NCBI GenBank assembly: GCA_030453055.1
Contig: JAKDLC010000020.1
Coordinates: 1 to 14,792 of the forward strand
Source: Nitrosospira sp.
GTDB lineage: Bacteria; Pseudomonadota; Gammaproteobacteria; Burkholderiales; Nitrosomonadaceae
DNA: 14,792 nt
Reading direction: 5' to 3'
Shown piece by piece: positions 13,736-14,792 of the stretch (within the stretch, counting starts at the first letter, position 1; each line of letters begins with the position of its first letter). Below the pieces are notes generated by a model that worked only from the letters and a program-made list of their open reading frames with translations, was not told where the DNA came from and made no database searches. Position numbers and translations under genes: made by a program.

Positions 13736-14743
13736 CTATGAGTTTACCTTGCCGGCTCCCAAGAAGATAATCGGACCGGCTGCTGTGATACGCAATGGCC
13801 CATCCTCACTCGATGCCCGGTAGGATTCGCCGTCGACGATGTAATCGTCATCTATCAACAGTTCCAGCGTTCTGGTATTGCAACTATGATAACCGTCTTG
13901 TTTCTTGAGAAATTCCCCGCGGCCTGAAAGTAGCGCCAACAACGAGCGTAAGGGACGCTTCGGTTTCTGCCGGACGAATGTTATATGAAGCGGTTCCTCC
14001 TCCTTTCCCCAGTACGGACGCATGCCAAACAGCAGGCGATCCAGGGTGCTGGCGAAAAGAAACGCGTAGGTTCCATGATGCAGTTCAATATTCCTTTCGA
14101 TAATTGACATCCGAACCGGCGCCCATGCTCCATGACGACGTCCGAAAATCAAGCCGATAAGGTAACCCAGTGTGATAATCCCTGAATACATTTCTCCGGT
14201 AATACCCAGTTGTTTTATCTTGCTCTGGGAAAATATCACAGCGCGGGCAATAAGTCCGACACCAAAAAACATCCCATAAACCTTTGCCGCCCCGGCTTGT
14301 TCAATGCACAGCACGTGGCGCTGTAAAAATACGGGGGGTATCTGCTTCAGCAGACACCCTCTTAATTGCTGCAGTATCAATTCCGGTCTACCGCAGATAC
14401 CCAGATCCAGCGCCGTCATGTTGGTTGTACCGCCCGGGACAACCGTTAGCACGGGCCATCTGGCGAGTGGTTGCGTTGCAAACAAATGGCACAGGACGCC
14501 CTGAACGGTACCATCCCCGCCAACGATTACCAGCAAATCAACATCTGCCTGTATAAAGGCATCCACCGAGGCTTCAATCTCAGGTGCATTCGTTACTTCA
14601 CTGCAGGTTGTACCCGGAATCCCGGCGAGTGCACGCCTTATTGCATCCTTGCGCTTGCGAATACGTCCGCTGAGCGGATTGAACAGCAATCCGATTATGG
14701 CCGCTCCAGACCTCAATCTATTTATCCGCGCATTTTCTATCAT
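13736..14743 (-). CDS. Diacylglycerol-kinase-like lipid kinase (DAGK/YegS family)
   Basis: This 335-residue protein has the DAGK catalytic fold. FNPLSGR is at residues 21-27, the ATP-binding GGDGTV at 75-80, and PGGTTNMTALDLG at 103-115. The usual acid after GGDGT (GGDGTxNE) is not in place: here it reads GGDGTVQG. The second domain is beta-rich and ends ITAAGPIIFLGAG. Such enzymes phosphorylate diacylglycerol or another lipid alcohol at the inner membrane with ATP. The start at 14743 is the longest ATG; AGG lies only one base before it, so a later TTG or another start could be used. The next gene follows after two bases and encodes a Tam41-like protein, which would use the phosphatidate formed here. 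Confidence 0.8.
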   Translation of the reverse strand: MIENARINRLRSGAAIIGLLFNPLSGRIRKRKDAIRRALAGIPGTTCSEVTNAPEIEASVDAFIQADVDLLVIVGGDGTVQGVLCHLFATQPLARWPVLTVVPGGTTNMTALDLGICGRPELILQQLRGCLLKQIPPVFLQRHVLCIEQAGAAKVYGMFFGVGLIARAVIFSQSKIKQLGITGEMYSGIITLGYLIGLIFGRRHGAWAPVRMSIIERNIELHHGTYAFLFASTLDRLLFGMRPYWGKEEEPLHITFVRQKPKRPLRSLLALLSGRGEFLKKQDGYHSCNTRTLELLIDDDYIVDGESYRASSEDGPLRITAAGPIIFLGAGKVNS

Positions 14744-14792
14744 CCTAAATCCGGTAGTTGGACGGGGTGAAGTGTGCGGTTTTTGGGGTGCA

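Overview
The window looks like chromosomal DNA of a Gram-negative proteobacterium. A beta-proteobacterium of the Nitrosospira/Nitrosomonas kind is my best guess, inferred from a PEP-CTERM protein with HAF-type repeats, CMP-Kdo-synthetase-like chemistry, moderate GC and many small toxin-antitoxin remnants. No rRNA, tRNA, CRISPR array or insertion sequence was recognised.

Left part (1-5651): a surface-glycan or capsule type locus. A partial gene leaves the window on the minus strand at position 1. Divergent from it run a KdsB-like cytidylyltransferase, an HpcH/HpaI-type pyruvate aldolase, a D-2-hydroxyacid dehydrogenase, an NAD-dependent sugar epimerase/dehydratase-like SDR, a HAD phosphatase and a LicC-like nucleotidyltransferase. 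The four middle genes overlap by 4-8 nt and form one translationally coupled unit. Together they suggest a route in which a 2-keto-3-deoxy sugar acid is built by a pyruvate aldolase and then activated as its CMP derivative. A 25-nt dyad sits between kdsB-like and aldolase, and a weak terminator lies ahead of the last gene.

Middle part (5652-8333): a graveyard of defence and stability genes. A ParD/ParE pair is broken (frameshifted antitoxin behind a near-consensus promoter, truncated toxin). It is followed by the C-terminal half of a type I methyltransferase HsdM (nonsense codon, frameshift, internal deletion), an intact Unstab_antitox/ParE-type toxin-antitoxin pair, a previously featureless stretch that reads as an HsdS remnant, and a HIRAN-like gene with three lesions. 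The toxin-antitoxin pair is the only intact coding unit of this segment.

Right part (8284-14792): a minus-strand secreted PEP-CTERM protein with HAF repeats, preceded by a regulatory-looking region with two palindromes; a HIT-family protein; a phosphoglycerate-mutase-like protein whose substrate-binding residues look altered; a GtrA-GT39 membrane glycosyltransferase fusion overlapping it; and, convergent on the minus strand, a two-gene unit of a diacylglycerol-kinase-like lipid kinase followed by a Tam41-like nucleotidyltransferase. This last pair could convert diacylglycerol to phosphatidate and then to CDP-diacylglycerol. All functional names rest on motifs read by eye; no database search was possible.
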